A program made the position numbers and the translations under genes. Under the pieces are notes generated by a model. The model had not been told where the DNA came from. It did no database searches and worked only from the letters and a program-made list of their open reading frames with translations. Positions 7,765-14,789 of a stretch of 64,000 bases of DNA are shown here, one piece after another (position 1 is the stretch's first letter; the number at the start of each line of letters is the position of its first letter). The DNA comes from Thalassobaculum_A sp040219615. GTDB lineage: Bacteria > Pseudomonadota > Alphaproteobacteria > Thalassobaculales > Thalassobaculaceae. The stretch covers positions 1 through 64,000 of the forward strand of contig NZ_JAVJSE010000044.1 of the NCBI RefSeq assembly GCF_040219615.1, in the 5' to 3' direction.

Positions 7765-8585
7765 TCCGCCTGGCCCATCTGACCGACCTGCATTTCGGCC
7801 GCGTCGACCGCCGGCTGGTCGAGCCGCTGCGCGAGGCCCTGGCCGAGGCGCGCCCCGATGTCGTGGTGATCAGCGGCGACCTCACCATGCGGGCCCGCGA
7901 GCGTGAGTTCCTTGCGGCCGCGGAGTTCGTCGGGTCCCTGCAGGCCCCGTGCTTCCTGGTACCCGGCAACCACGACATCCCCGGCGGCCATGTCGTCGAA
8001 CGCCTGGTCGATCCGTTCCGGCGCTGGCGCCGGCACTTCGGCCCGGACCTGGAGCCGACCATGGTGGACGACCGGGTGGCGCTGATCGGCGTCAACTCGG
8101 TCCGGCGGGCGTCGTGGCGGCTGAACTGGTCGCATGGCCGGATCGGCCGCCGGCACCTGGCCCGGATCGAGGACCGGCTGGATGGCCTGCCCGACGCCGT
8201 CACTCGGGTGGTGGTCTGCCATCATCCGTTTTTCGCCCCCGACCCGAAGCTGCGGCACAAGGTGCTCAGGCGCTCGGACGATGCCCTGCGGGCGTTCCGC
8301 CGGCACGGCGTCCGTCTGGTCCTCGCCGGCCACCTGCACCGGGCCTTCGTGCACGACCTCTCGGACGAGGCCGGCGGCTCCCCGATGCTCGTGGTCCACG
8401 GCGGAACCTCGTTCTCGACACGGCTGCGCGGCGAAGCCAACGCCTACAACCTGATCGAGATCACGGACGACGGCGCCCTGCGCCTGGATGCCCGGGTGTG
8501 GACCGGCGATCGCTGGGTCGAGGGCAGCCCGCCCGTGCTACGGATCGGAGGCAGGCCCGGTCAGTCGCCGGTCCCCGGCACGTAA
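7761..8585 (+). CDS. Calcineurin-like metallophosphoesterase
   Basis: This 274-residue dinuclear metal phosphoesterase shows the full motif series: HLTDLHFG, VISGDLTMRARE, VPGNHDIPGG, VVCHHPFF and LAGHLHRAF. It resembles the CpdA/Icc and UDP-diacylglucosamine hydrolase group. No signal peptide is present, so it is cytoplasmic or peripheral. It is translationally coupled to the lipid kinase upstream, favouring a lipid or nucleotide-lipid substrate over cAMP. Its last 25 bases overlap the end of the convergent gene at 8561-9448, and no terminator hairpin separates them. Confidence 0.9.
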   Translation: MIRLAHLTDLHFGRVDRRLVEPLREALAEARPDVVVISGDLTMRAREREFLAAAEFVGSLQAPCFLVPGNHDIPGGHVVERLVDPFRRWRRHFGPDLEPTMVDDRVALIGVNSVRRASWRLNWSHGRIGRRHLARIEDRLDGLPDAVTRVVVCHHPFFAPDPKLRHKVLRRSDDALRAFRRHGVRLVLAGHLHRAFVHDLSDEAGGSPMLVVHGGTSFSTRLRGEANAYNLIEITDDGALRLDARVWTGDRWVEGSPPVLRIGGRPGQSPVPGT

Positions 8586-9448
8586 CGCCGCTCCTCGGCG
8601 TAATATTCCTCGAAGCCGACGGTCTCGTAGAGCTCCTCGAACGGCATCAGCCGGTCGGGCCCGGGATGGCCGCCGCCGGCCATCAGAGCGAGCGCGTCGC
8701 GCATGGCGCGCAGCGACGCGTTCAGGAGAGTCAGGCCGAACAGCGCCAGGTCGTAGCCCAGATCCTCGGCCTGCCTGGGCGACAGCAGCGGCCGGTCCGG
8801 CTTCTCGACCTGCGCCAGCATGGTCGGCACCGTCAGCCGGCGGTTCAGCTCGGCCATCTCGGCCTCGGACTGCGGCCCCTCGAAATACACGATGTCGGCG
8901 CCGAGATCCGCGAATGCCTCGGCCCGCCACAGCGCCTCCTCGAAGCCCTCGGGCCCGCGGCTGTCGGTCCGGCCGATCACCAGGATGTCGCCGCCGGTCG
9001 CCTGGATCTCCGCGCGCGCGTCGAGCGCCGCCCGCAGCCGCGTCAGCGACTCCTCCCGCGAGACCACGGCGAGTCCGTGCGCGTATCCGCAGCGCTTGGG
9101 ATAGACCTGATCCTCGATCATCGTGCAGGCGAAGCCGGCCCGGTTATAGCCGTGGACCGTGCGCTTCACGTTCACCGGGTTGCCGAAGCCGGTATCGCCG
9201 TCGCCGATTACCGGGATATGGACGGCCTGGCAGATCCGGCGGCCCTGGGCGACCATCTCCTCGAACGAGATCAGCCCGGCATCCGGCAGGGCCAGCTGGG
9301 TCGCCGACACCGCATAGCCGCTCATGAACGCGACCTCGAAGCCGGCGCGCTCGATCAGCCGGGCGGACATGGCATCGAAGCAGCTGGGCACCACCGTCAG
9401 GCCCGGCCGGGTCAGCAGGGCGCGCAGCTTCGGCGCATGGGTAGACAT
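8561..9448 (-). CDS. Isocitrate lyase/PEP mutase-family carboligase or lyase
   Basis: This 295-residue ICL/PEPM-superfamily TIM barrel protein shows VIGDGDTGFGNPVNVKRT for Mg binding, followed by MIEDQVYPKRCGYAHG. The latter carries the active-site loop cysteine typical of lyases (2-methylisocitrate lyase, oxaloacetate decarboxylase-like), not PEP mutases. Such enzymes cleave C-C bonds in 2-hydroxy or 2-oxo carboxylic acids. A GAGGAG site precedes the ATG at 9448. It lies 87 bases downstream of the ATP-grasp gene, so it may be the last member of that operon or have its own promoter. Its C-terminus overlaps the convergent phosphoesterase gene. Confidence 0.87.
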   Translation of the reverse strand: MSTHAPKLRALLTRPGLTVVPSCFDAMSARLIERAGFEVAFMSGYAVSATQLALPDAGLISFEEMVAQGRRICQAVHIPVIGDGDTGFGNPVNVKRTVHGYNRAGFACTMIEDQVYPKRCGYAHGLAVVSREESLTRLRAALDARAEIQATGGDILVIGRTDSRGPEGFEEALWRAEAFADLGADIVYFEGPQSEAEMAELNRRLTVPTMLAQVEKPDRPLLSPRQAEDLGYDLALFGLTLLNASLRAMRDALALMAGGGHPGPDRLMPFEELYETVGFEEYYAEERRYVPGTGD

Positions 9449-9535
9449 GGGTCGTCTCCTCGGTTCCGGCGGACTTCGCCGCCGCTTTCCAGCAGCTTAG
9501 CGCGAACACCCGGATCTCCGCAGCGTCGCGGCGGC

Positions 9536-10633
9536 TCAGAGGTCCGGCGCCCGCGCGAAGGCCGTCCCGACCGCCCGCACCAGGGCCTCCGGCAGGTCGC
9601 AGCCCCAGCAGTCGGCCAGGTAGCGCCGGAAGTCGTAGATCGTGACCGCCGGGCAGACCTCGAACTCCAGGAGCAGCGGGTCGCCGGCGGTCGCGACCCG
9701 GATATCGAGCGAGAACACGTCGCGCAGCCCGATCCCCTTAGCGAGCCGCCGCGCCATCCCGGCGATGCGGTCGGCCAGCGCCGGGTCTTCCGCCGTCAGG
9801 TCGACCATGCGCGGCACGAAGGCCGCCGACCCGGCCCGGGACGCCGATGCAGCGCCCTCGGTGTCGGCGGTCCCGGACAGGGTGCGGTTGTCGGCCATGG
9901 TCAGGAACGCGCCGCCGACCTCGCCGCCGCCGGTCTCCAGCCGGTATATCCCCAGCCGCCGCAGGGCCGGGTCCGGCTCCACCGCGATATAGGAGACCCG
10001 GACGTCGAAGCCGGGAACATAGGGCTGGACCACCGCGTCGTCGCGATAGCGGGCATAGATACGCCGCGACAAGTCGGCGGCCCGGTCCAGGTCCTCGACC
10101 CGCGAGTCGGCCCAGATGCCGAGCTTGGCCCCGAGGGTATTGGGCTTCACGAACCATGGCCCGTCGCCGGGCGGCGGGTCGCCGAGCCAGCTGCCGTCGC
10201 GCAGCAGGCCGGTCACCGGCACCGGCACCCCAAGCGCGGCCGCCGCGGCCCCGCATTTGAACTTGTCCTGGGCCAGGTGCTGGACCGCCGCCGACGCCCC
10301 GAACAGGCGCGCCCCAAGCAGCCGGGCGAGCGCCGAGGCATGGCTGCCGCGGTAGTAGCGGATGCCGTCGGTGACACCCCAGACGACCGTCTCGGCCGGA
10401 CGCTCGCGCAGCCAGTCCAGCCAGGCCTCCGGCCCGGTCGGGTCGCCGAACCGGACCTCGAACCCGGCCGCCGCCATCGCCTCGCGGACCGGCGCCTCGA
10501 AGGCGGCCAGGTCGGTCGCCTGGCTGAGATAGGCGGCGATCTCGCCCGCCACATCCGCCTGGAAGCCGGCGGCGACCAGACGCGCGGCGCAGCCGGCCTC
10601 GCGCTCGGCCAGGACCAGCAGCCGGCGGCTCAC
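9536..10633 (-). CDS. ATP-grasp protein, D-Ala-D-Ala ligase-like
   Basis: The product is 365 residues with the ATP-grasp pattern. An N-terminal domain is followed by AQDKFKCGAAAAALGVP, VKPNTLGAKLGIWAD (nucleotide-binding Lys and glycine loop), VVQPYVPGFDVRVSYI (adenine-contact and Arg) and DVFSLDIRV...LLLEFEVCPA (Mg-binding acidic residues). It resembles D-alanine-D-alanine ligases but is not a clear Ddl. A carboxylate-amine or amino-acid ligase is inferred. GTG start at 10633 overlaps the stop of the upstream MBL-fold gene (GTGA). With aminotransferase, dipeptidase and hydrolase genes in the same operon, a peptide or amino-acid derivative is the probable substrate. Confidence 0.78.
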   Translation of the reverse strand: MSRRLLVLAEREAGCAARLVAAGFQADVAGEIAAYLSQATDLAAFEAPVREAMAAAGFEVRFGDPTGPEAWLDWLRERPAETVVWGVTDGIRYYRGSHASALARLLGARLFGASAAVQHLAQDKFKCGAAAAALGVPVPVTGLLRDGSWLGDPPPGDGPWFVKPNTLGAKLGIWADSRVEDLDRAADLSRRIYARYRDDAVVQPYVPGFDVRVSYIAVEPDPALRRLGIYRLETGGGEVGGAFLTMADNRTLSGTADTEGAASASRAGSAAFVPRMVDLTAEDPALADRIAGMARRLAKGIGLRDVFSLDIRVATAGDPLLLEFEVCPAVTIYDFRRYLADCWGCDLPEALVRAVGTAFARAPDL

Positions 10634-11358
10634 GCCCGCTTCCCGCGTCTGTAGGCCGCGATCAGCTCCACCAGCCGCGGCCGGTCGAACACCCCGAAAT
10701 GGCTCGGGAACACCCGGGTCGCCGGCAGTTCGGCGAGCCGGGCATGGGTGGCCAGCAGGTCCGGGACCGACGCCCCCGGCACATCGTCGAACAGCTCGCC
10801 CTCGTAGATCGCGTCGGCGGCGAACAGGAAGCCGGTCGCCTCCTCGAACAGGCAGAGATGGCCGGGCGAGTGGCCGGGGGTATGCAGCACCGTCAGCGAC
10901 CGGCCGCCGAGCTCGATGCGGCCGCCCTCACCCACCGCCCGGGCCGGCATCGGCGGCAGCCGCCAGCCCTCGGCGTCGAACCCGCCGGGCACCGGGTCGA
11001 AGGCCAGGGCGTCGTAGTCGCGCAGGAACGGCCAGCTCTGCACGGCGTCCGGCGTCGGGTCGGCCAGGATCGCCGCCTCCAGCGGATGCACCAGACGGTC
11101 GGCGAACTGGTGCAGGCCGCCGACATGGTCGAAATGGGTGTGGCTGGCGACCGCGACGATCGGCCGGTCGAACAGCGCTGGGACATGCTCCCGCAGCGGC
11201 ACGAGCCCCCAGCCGGCGTCCAGCACCAGCCGGCGGTCGCCGCCGTCGACCACCCAGATGGCTCCGCGGCAGTACGGGCGGGCGTACAGCTCCTCGATCC
11301 GCCACACGCCGTCCCCGTGGTCCTCGACCCGGATCGTCCCGTCGTCCTGCGCCTGCAT
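10630..11358 (-). CDS. Metallo-beta-lactamase-fold hydrolase
   Basis: This 242-residue MBL-fold protein has the zinc motif SHTHFDHVGG, a second-shell HSPGHLCLFE and AADAIYEGE, and a C-terminal FPSHFGVFD histidine, so both metal sites look intact. The family hydrolyses thioesters, lactones, or other esters; the glyoxalase II-like layout does not fix the substrate. GAGGAG precedes the ATG at 11358. It lies 29 bases after the M19 dipeptidase gene and overlaps the ATP-grasp gene by four bases, firmly within the 9.5-13.6 kb operon. Confidence 0.85.
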   Translation of the reverse strand: MQAQDDGTIRVEDHGDGVWRIEELYARPYCRGAIWVVDGGDRRLVLDAGWGLVPLREHVPALFDRPIVAVASHTHFDHVGGLHQFADRLVHPLEAAILADPTPDAVQSWPFLRDYDALAFDPVPGGFDAEGWRLPPMPARAVGEGGRIELGGRSLTVLHTPGHSPGHLCLFEEATGFLFAADAIYEGELFDDVPGASVPDLLATHARLAELPATRVFPSHFGVFDRPRLVELIAAYRRGKRA

Positions 11359-11387
11359 CGCCTCCTCCAGCGGTCGGCGCGATGCTA

Positions 11388-12386
11388 TCAGCCGGCGACC
11401 CGTGCCAGGTAGTTCCCTCCGAGGATGCCGACGATCTCGGCCTCGACGAAGCCGACCGCTTCCAGTGCCGAGACCAGGTCTCCGAGCTGTTCGGGCTGCA
11501 GGAAGCTCCAGGGCGGCGGCGGATAGCCCCGGGGCCAGGTCGCTCGGCTGCGGTGGAAGAAGCCGAAGTCGCTGCCCTCGAGATACATGAAGTCGACCCC
11601 GAGCCCGACCCGCCCGGCCCCCGCGATCCCGGCGACATGCGCGATGTGGCGGGCCATCTCGGTCGGGATCCGGTCGCCCTCGGCACCGAGGAAGAACCCG
11701 ACGCCGTTGATGCCCACATAACCGTCGCGGTCGGCGGCCGCGCGGATCTGCCCGTCGGTGATGTTGCGCTCGTGCTCGAACAGCGCGCGGGCGTTGGAGT
11801 GCGAGAACAGCGGCGGCCGCCGCAGGTCCATCGCCAGCACGTCCATGCTCGTGCGCTCGCCGCAGTGGCTGATGTCGACCCGCATGCCGACCGCGTCCAT
11901 GCGTTCGACCAGCCGGCGACCGGCGGCGGACAGCCCGGCGTTGCGCGGTTCGTGGCAGCCGTCGGCGAAGGCGTTGGCAGCGTTGTAGGCGAGGATGGCG
12001 CGCCGGATGCCGGCCGCGAAGAACGCGTCGACCAGATCCAGGTCGCCCAGAAAAGGCGTCGCGGTCTGGAAGTGGAACGAGACCGACAATCGGCCGTCCG
12101 CCCGTGCCGCCCCGATCCCGTCGCGGTCATGCGCGACCGGGATGCCCGCCGCCTGCAGCTGGGCGCGCAGCCAGCCGAGGGTTAACAGCGCCTCGCGGGC
12201 ATCCTCCCCGGCCGCCGCCACCGTCAGCGACACGTGGTCGTAGCCGGACCGCCCCTGCCGGCCGAGATACGCCCCGAGGTCGGCGTCCGGCGGCAGGAAA
12301 GGCCGGGTCCAGGGCAGCAGCCCGTCGCAGATCGTCGCCCCGGCGAGCCACGGCCGCTCCGCCCGCCAGGCGGGCACGGCGGCCAT
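11388..12386 (-). CDS. Membrane dipeptidase-like (peptidase M19) protein
   Basis: This 332-residue peptidase family M19 member (renal dipeptidase/PvdM type, zinc TIM barrel) hydrolyses dipeptides, including those with D-residues, or beta-lactam-like bonds. Seen are DISHCGERTSMDVL and PPLFSHSNARAL (metal and substrate residues) and GLGVDFMYLEGSDFGF near the end. The N-terminal His-x-Asp metal motif of classical members is not obvious, so catalysis should be treated with care. It has no signal peptide. The ATG at 12386 shares one base with the aminotransferase stop (TGATG), showing translational coupling. Confidence 0.8.
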   Translation of the reverse strand: MAAVPAWRAERPWLAGATICDGLLPWTRPFLPPDADLGAYLGRQGRSGYDHVSLTVAAAGEDAREALLTLGWLRAQLQAAGIPVAHDRDGIGAARADGRLSVSFHFQTATPFLGDLDLVDAFFAAGIRRAILAYNAANAFADGCHEPRNAGLSAAGRRLVERMDAVGMRVDISHCGERTSMDVLAMDLRRPPLFSHSNARALFEHERNITDGQIRAAADRDGYVGINGVGFFLGAEGDRIPTEMARHIAHVAGIAGAGRVGLGVDFMYLEGSDFGFFHRSRATWPRGYPPPPWSFLQPEQLGDLVSALEAVGFVEAEIVGILGGNYLARVAG

Positions 12387-13561
12387 CACAGGCCCCAGGC
12401 GGCGCGCACCCGCTCGCGGATACCCGTCAGGCGGTCGACCGGCTCGTTGGCGAACACGAAGCGCAGATAGCGGCCGGCATGGCCGTCGGCGCCCCAGCCG
12501 GTCATCGGTGTGGCGGCGATCCGGCCCTTCTCGAACAGTCGGGCCGAGGCGTCTGCGGGCGCCATGCCGAGAGCGGCCGTGTCGATCAGCAGCGACCATC
12601 CGCCGTCGGGCCGGACTACCGGCAGGTCGGCCATTTCGGCCAGGATCACGTCGCGCCGGCGTCGCCACTCGGCGGTCGCCGCCGCGACACCGTCGTCGGC
12701 CGCCGTCAGGGCCGCCGCCGCCCCGGGCATGGCGATGCCGACCTGGCAGACCACGTTGCTGAGGCTGACCAGGCCGACGTCGTTCATCACGGCCTTCGGC
12801 CCGACGATCCAGCCGACCCGCCAGCCGATCATCCGGTACTCCTTCGACACGCTGCCGACAGTGACCGTGCGCTCGGCCAGACCGTCGAGGCTCGCCGGGT
12901 GCAGCACCGGGCGGTCGGTGTACAGAATCCGCTCCATGGCGGCGTCGTGCACGACCCAGGCGCCGGTGCGATCGACCAAGTCGGCAATCGCCCGCCACTC
13001 ATCGGCGGTGTGCACCACGCCGCTCGGCATCGACGGGCTCATGGTCAGCACCGCCCGGGTGCGGTCCGATTCGGCCTCGCGCAGGCGATCCAGGTCGAGC
13101 CGCCAGCCGCCGTCCACGACCCGCAGCGGCACCAGTTTCGGCACCCCGCCGGCCAGCCGGATGCGGTTCAGCAGCCCGGCATAGGCGGGGTCGGTGATCA
13201 CCACCTCGTCGCCCGGCTCCAGGATCGCCAGCAGCACGTTGAGAATCCCCGACAGGCCGCCGGCCGAGACCACGCACTGGCTCTCCCAGTCGTAGCTCAC
13301 CCCGGTGGTGGCCGTCAGCCGGGCGGCGGCCGCCCGCCGCAGCGGCGCGATCCCCAGGAACGGCAGGTAGCTGTTGGCGTCGTCGCGGGTGACTGCGGCC
13401 AGGGTCGCGGCGATCGCCTCGCGCGGCGGCGGAATGTCGGTGTCCAGGTTCTCCAGGCGCAGCATCCGGCCGTCGCCGGCGGCGTCCGCAGCGTTGCCCA
13501 TCCGGTCGACGCCGATGCCGGGGATCTCAGCGAGCCGAGAAATTGTCATCGGTTTTTCCAT
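12386..13561 (-). CDS. PLP-dependent aminotransferase, class I/II
   Basis: This fold-type I aminotransferase of 391 residues (or 387 from the ATG at 13549) transfers amino groups between an amino acid and a keto acid. The PLP lysine lies in TVGSVSKEYRMIGWRVGW. The cofactor region QCVVSAGGLSGILNVLLA and the ITDPAYAGLLNRI substrate loop are visible. Two ATGs compete, at 13561 and 13549; neither has a strong Shine-Dalgarno site. The 13561 start touches the ATTGGATCCAAT palindrome at 13562-13573, so a bound regulator would block transcription or very early translation. It heads the operon with dipeptidase, MBL hydrolase and ATP-grasp genes, divergent from the GntR regulator. Confidence 0.87.
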   Translation of the reverse strand: MEKPMTISRLAEIPGIGVDRMGNAADAAGDGRMLRLENLDTDIPPPREAIAATLAAVTRDDANSYLPFLGIAPLRRAAAARLTATTGVSYDWESQCVVSAGGLSGILNVLLAILEPGDEVVITDPAYAGLLNRIRLAGGVPKLVPLRVVDGGWRLDLDRLREAESDRTRAVLTMSPSMPSGVVHTADEWRAIADLVDRTGAWVVHDAAMERILYTDRPVLHPASLDGLAERTVTVGSVSKEYRMIGWRVGWIVGPKAVMNDVGLVSLSNVVCQVGIAMPGAAAALTAADDGVAAATAEWRRRRDVILAEMADLPVVRPDGGWSLLIDTAALGMAPADASARLFEKGRIAATPMTGWGADGHAGRYLRFVFANEPVDRLTGIRERVRAAWGL

Positions 13562-13573
13562 ATTGGATCCAAT
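13562..13573. promoter_or_regulatory. Palindromic operator ATTGGATCCAAT for the divergent GntR regulator
   Basis: This is a perfect 12-bp palindrome. It lies immediately upstream of the aminotransferase ATG and 62 bases before the gntR start. FadR-type GntR proteins bind TTGG/CCAA-like inverted repeats of this size. On the plus strand TTGGAT (13564-13569) could be a -35 element with GATACA (13586-13591) as -10 at 16-base spacing, so binding would also autoregulate the regulator gene. Confidence 0.65.
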
Positions 13574-13635
13574 CTTGAGAACTCGGATACAACACCCTAC
13601 CCTTCCGGGCAACGATTCGATCGACGGGAACGCAC

Positions 13636-14331
13636 ATGACAGTCCAGGGACCGGCGGACCGCGCTTCCGCCACCCCACGCCGCAGCGGCGACCAGGTGGC
13701 GGCGCTGACGGCGGAGCTGCGGGCACAGATCATTTCCGGCGAACTGCGCCCCGGCGAGCCGTTGCGCCAGGAACTGCTGGCCGACCGGTTCGCGACCAGT
13801 CGGATGCCGATCCGCGAGGCGCTGCGTGTACTGGAGAGCGAGGGATTGGTGGTGCTGGTGCCGCATAAGGGCGCCGCCGTCGCCCCGCTGGATCCGGCCG
13901 AGTTGAAGGAGGTCTACGAGATGCGGGTGGCGGCCGAGACCCTGGCCCTGCGCCGCACCATCCCCGAGCTGTCGAACGCCCAGATCGACCGGGCCGAGCG
14001 AATTCAGGACCGCGCGGAGGCGGCGGGCATGGCCGGGTTCGGTGCGCTGAACCGGCTGTTCCACACGACGCTGTACGCGCCCTGCGGCCGGCCCCGGCTG
14101 CTGGCGCACATCGCCGGCCTGATCGACGTCGCGGACCGGTACCTGACCTTCACCGCCGGCGCGCTCGACTACCGGGACCGCTCGCACCGCGAGCACCGGG
14201 CGCTGCTGGCGGCCTGCCGGCGGCGCGACGAGGCCACGGCTGTCGACCTGCTGGGCCGGCACATCGCCGAGGCCGGCGAGACCCTGCTGCGCTATCTCCA
14301 GGAGTCACCGCGGACCGGTCGCGGCGACTGA
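13636..14331 (+). CDS. GntR-family (FCD domain) transcriptional regulator
   Basis: This 231-residue regulator has an N-terminal winged HTH at about residues 20-82: LRAQIISGELRPGEPLRQ, then ADRFATSRMPIREALRVLESEG. An all-helical FCD ligand-binding domain covers about 90-215, with the metal-binding Asp/His pattern (NRLFHTTLY, REHRALLAA). FCD members sense small organic acids or amino acids. It is divergent from the aminotransferase-dipeptidase-MBL-ATP-grasp operon, with the palindrome at 13562-13573 between them, so it most likely represses that operon and itself. A weak GGGAA precedes the ATG. Confidence 0.9.
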   Translation: MTVQGPADRASATPRRSGDQVAALTAELRAQIISGELRPGEPLRQELLADRFATSRMPIREALRVLESEGLVVLVPHKGAAVAPLDPAELKEVYEMRVAAETLALRRTIPELSNAQIDRAERIQDRAEAAGMAGFGALNRLFHTTLYAPCGRPRLLAHIAGLIDVADRYLTFTAGALDYRDRSHREHRALLAACRRRDEATAVDLLGRHIAEAGETLLRYLQESPRTGRGD

Positions 14332-14344
14332 GAGGCTGAAACGC

Positions 14345-14371
14345 AAAACCCCCGCGCCGAGGGCGCGGGGG
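14345..14371 (-). terminator. Rho-independent terminator of rpmF
   Basis: A 10-bp all-GC stem (CCCCCGCGCC at 14349-14358 with its complement at 14362-14371) and a 3-base loop are followed on the minus strand by TTTTGCGTTT. It lies 33 bases after the rpmF stop and also just after the gntR stop, so it can close both convergent genes. Confidence 0.88.
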
Positions 14372-14404
14372 CTTGCCGAACCTTCCGGGCGTCGCGGACG
14401 ACGC

Positions 14405-14590
14405 TCAGAACTTCTCCTTGACCTTCAGAACCTGGCGACCGCGGTACATGCCGGTCTTCAGGTCAACGTGGTGCGGTCGGTGCAGCTCGCCGGTCTCCGG
14501 GCTCTCGACATAGGCGTCGGACTGGAGCCGATCGTGCGCCCGGCGCATATTCCGCTTGGACGGGGAGGTCTTTCGCTTCGGAACGGCCAT
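14405..14590 (-). CDS. rpmF: 50S ribosomal protein L32
   Basis: This 61-residue basic protein begins MAVPKRKTSPSKRNMRRAHD, the diagnostic L32 start, and ends with HVDLKTGMYRGRQVLKVKE. It is a component of the large ribosomal subunit. It has no cysteine pairs, so this is the zinc-free form usual in alphaproteobacteria. ATG at 14590 fits the family exactly; three extra upstream codons in frame are discarded. It stands alone, ends at a strong terminator, and its upstream region (14591-14789) is shared with the divergent histidine kinase gene. Confidence 0.97.
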   Translation of the reverse strand: MAVPKRKTSPSKRNMRRAHDRLQSDAYVESPETGELHRPHHVDLKTGMYRGRQVLKVKEKF

Positions 14591-14789
14591 CGTTCGCACT
14601 CCACAAGAAACGCGTCGCCGCAGCCACGGCCGCGACGGAGCGCGCGTTATACGGACTCACGGCCACGGATGCAAGCGCACTCGTCACGATCCGAGCTTGG
14701 CGCGAGGCCACGGCATTCAGCATCCGTTAACCGACCCCGAGCTACATGAAATTCCGGAGGGATCGCTCGACAACAGAGGCAGAAGCCGC

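Noticed and set aside
7949..10654. 901-codon plus-strand frame across the ICL-family and ATP-grasp genes
   Set aside because: The minus-strand products have intact catalytic motifs; this frame has none.
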